Source: Planctomycetota bacterium (GTDB lineage: Bacteria; Planctomycetota; Planctomycetia; Pirellulales; Pirellulaceae). Taken from it: a stretch of DNA of 6,007 nucleotides. Shown here one piece after another: positions 5,659 to 6,007 of the stretch. The notes below the pieces were generated by a model. The model was given only the letters and a program-made list of their open reading frames with translations, was not told the origin of the DNA and ran no database searches. Both the position numbers and the translations under genes were made by a program. The DNA lies in assembly GCA_024277285.1 (NCBI GenBank), contig JAJRVM010000315.1, positions 1 through 6,007 of the forward strand, in the 5' to 3' direction. Every line of letters begins with the position of its first letter. Position 1 is the first letter of the stretch.

Positions 5659-5921
5659 GCCTTCTTGGGAAACCCAAGCCGACCACGAATCTCGTCGTCT
5701 GCTTCCGTGAACGAACGCGTCCGCCCGGCGTCGGCTTCTGCAATACTCTCTTGCAGATCGTTCCAGGATTCCTGCTCTTCCAAGGCTCTCATGGCGCGTG
5801 ATGCCAAGTCTTCATCGAGCAATACGAAGACGCGATTGGCCGCCGGGTCCTCGATTCGCAAAGGCTCATCAGGATTGAGTTGCAATGCCGCAGATTGTTC
5901 AGGGGAGAGTTTGGGATGCAT
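5655..5921 (-). CDS. Antitoxin partner of the ParE/RelE-like toxin
   Basis: A small acidic 88-residue protein encoded directly upstream of the toxin with a 4-bp overlap, the classic antitoxin-toxin order. The first half (LSPEQSAALQLNPDEPLRIEDPAANRVFVLLDEDLASRAMRAL) resembles a module found, from memory, at the start of many planctomycete and cyanobacterial antitoxins (PEQ-x-x-AL...P-L-x-x-x-DP-x-x-x-x-x-VL). The C-terminal part (LQESIAEADAGRTRSFTEADDEIRGRLGFPKK) resembles the toxin-wrapping tail of ParD-like antitoxins. No clear ribbon-helix-helix or helix-turn-helix is visible, so DNA binding and autoregulation are not shown. The ATG at 5921 lacks a Shine-Dalgarno and may start a leaderless transcript. 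Confidence 0.8.
   Translation of the reverse strand: MHPKLSPEQSAALQLNPDEPLRIEDPAANRVFVLLDEDLASRAMRALEEQESWNDLQESIAEADAGRTRSFTEADDEIRGRLGFPKKA
5664..5678 (-). promoter_or_regulatory. Hairpin covering the toxin ribosome-binding region
   Basis: In the mRNA, CUUGGG-UUU-CCCAAG forms a 6-bp stem with a 3-nt loop, 5 nt before the toxin AUG. The only purine-rich stretch before the toxin start (AAGAAGG) begins in the stem. This could limit independent toxin initiation, so that translation depends on ribosomes finishing the antitoxin gene. It also encodes the LGFPK end of the antitoxin. Confidence 0.4.
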
Positions 5922-5927
5922 GACAGT

Positions 5928-5956
5928 ATTTTATCGCTCGATGACCGCCAAGGCAA
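5928..5956 (-). promoter_or_regulatory. Candidate promoter of the toxin-antitoxin operon
   Basis: On the minus strand, TTGCCT (5956-5951; 4 of 6 to consensus) and TAAAAT (5933-5928; 5 of 6) are separated by exactly 17 bp. Only six bases (ACTGTC) lie between the -10 element and the antitoxin ATG at 5921, so transcription would begin at or next to the A of the start codon. Confidence 0.5.
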
Positions 5957-5962
5957 TCACAA

Positions 5963-5986
5963 CTCAGGGACCGGCGCACCCCTGAG
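5963..5986. other. Hairpin upstream of the toxin-antitoxin promoter
   Basis: CTCAGGG (5963-5969) and CCCTGAG (5980-5986) are perfect 7-bp inverted repeats around a 10-nt loop. The hairpin lies just beyond the -35 element of the candidate promoter and overlaps the repeat at 5969-5992. It may be the terminator of an unseen neighbour or an operator-like site; no T-tract follows. Confidence 0.4.
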
Positions 5987-5992
5987 AATACT
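5969..5992. repeat. Imperfect 24-bp direct repeat, copy upstream of the antitoxin gene
   Basis: Partner of 5291-5314 at a distance of 678 bp, in the same orientation, sharing CGCACCCCTG and GAAT with four mismatches in total. Unlike the partner copy, its right half also forms one arm of a hairpin with 5963-5969. Confidence 0.45.
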
Positions 5993-6007
5993 CCATTGGC
6001 TTCCAAC

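Noticed and set aside
5569..5985. A 138-codon plus-strand frame opposite the toxin-antitoxin genes
   Set aside because: It is Ser/Arg-rich, antisense to two overlapping genes that form a recognisable module, and has no domain signature.
5995..6007. TTCCAAC near the right edge as a possible integron attC end
   Set aside because: It does not satisfy the RYYYAAC pattern at its first base, no matching partner site is visible, and the toxin-antitoxin genes lack attC structure on the other side.

Overview
The window reads as chromosomal DNA from a planctomycete, probably a member of the Pirellulales or a relative. This is inferred from protein architecture, not from a marker gene. The largest gene encodes an exported beta-propeller protein with the recognisable WPDDIDEWTH, HHHHRCYR and MPANGLQY...HPCQC blocks. 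From memory, these occur in a large PQQ-like family of Planctomycetota. GC content is moderately high and codon use looks similar across the genes. No rRNA, tRNA, CRISPR array or transposase gene was seen.

Layout. Positions 1-331 hold the 3' end of a plus-strand gene for a LamG/concanavalin-like protein. After 48 bp, which contain a small hairpin and a good ribosome binding site, comes the dominant plus-strand gene (380-3826). Its product has an unusual N-terminal extension made of an 18-bp tandem repeat, then an internal signal peptide, a degenerate methyltransferase-like domain and two PQQ-like propeller regions. Positions 3827-4004 are a convergent intergenic region packed with repeats: a 47-nt direct repeat in two copies whose hairpin tips are inverted relative to each other, a 7-bp palindrome, and a GC-rich hairpin that reaches into the end of the next gene. 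A minus-strand GT4-type glycosyltransferase occupies 5186-4005. Upstream of it, also on the minus strand, is a two-gene type II toxin-antitoxin module: antitoxin 5921-5655 and ParE/RelE-like toxin 5658-5332, overlapping by ATGA.

How the genes relate. The LamG gene and the propeller gene probably form a transcription unit of exported or envelope proteins, but their substrate cannot be told from sequence. The glycosyltransferase is cytoplasmic and probably has its own promoter at about 5253-5281. The toxin-antitoxin pair is a self-contained module with a promoter-like sequence placed so that the antitoxin mRNA could be leaderless. Short imperfect direct repeats lie on both sides of the module. 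The points most worth checking are the repeat-derived N-terminus of the propeller protein, the flipped hairpin tips in the intergenic repeat, and the start arrangement of the toxin-antitoxin operon.
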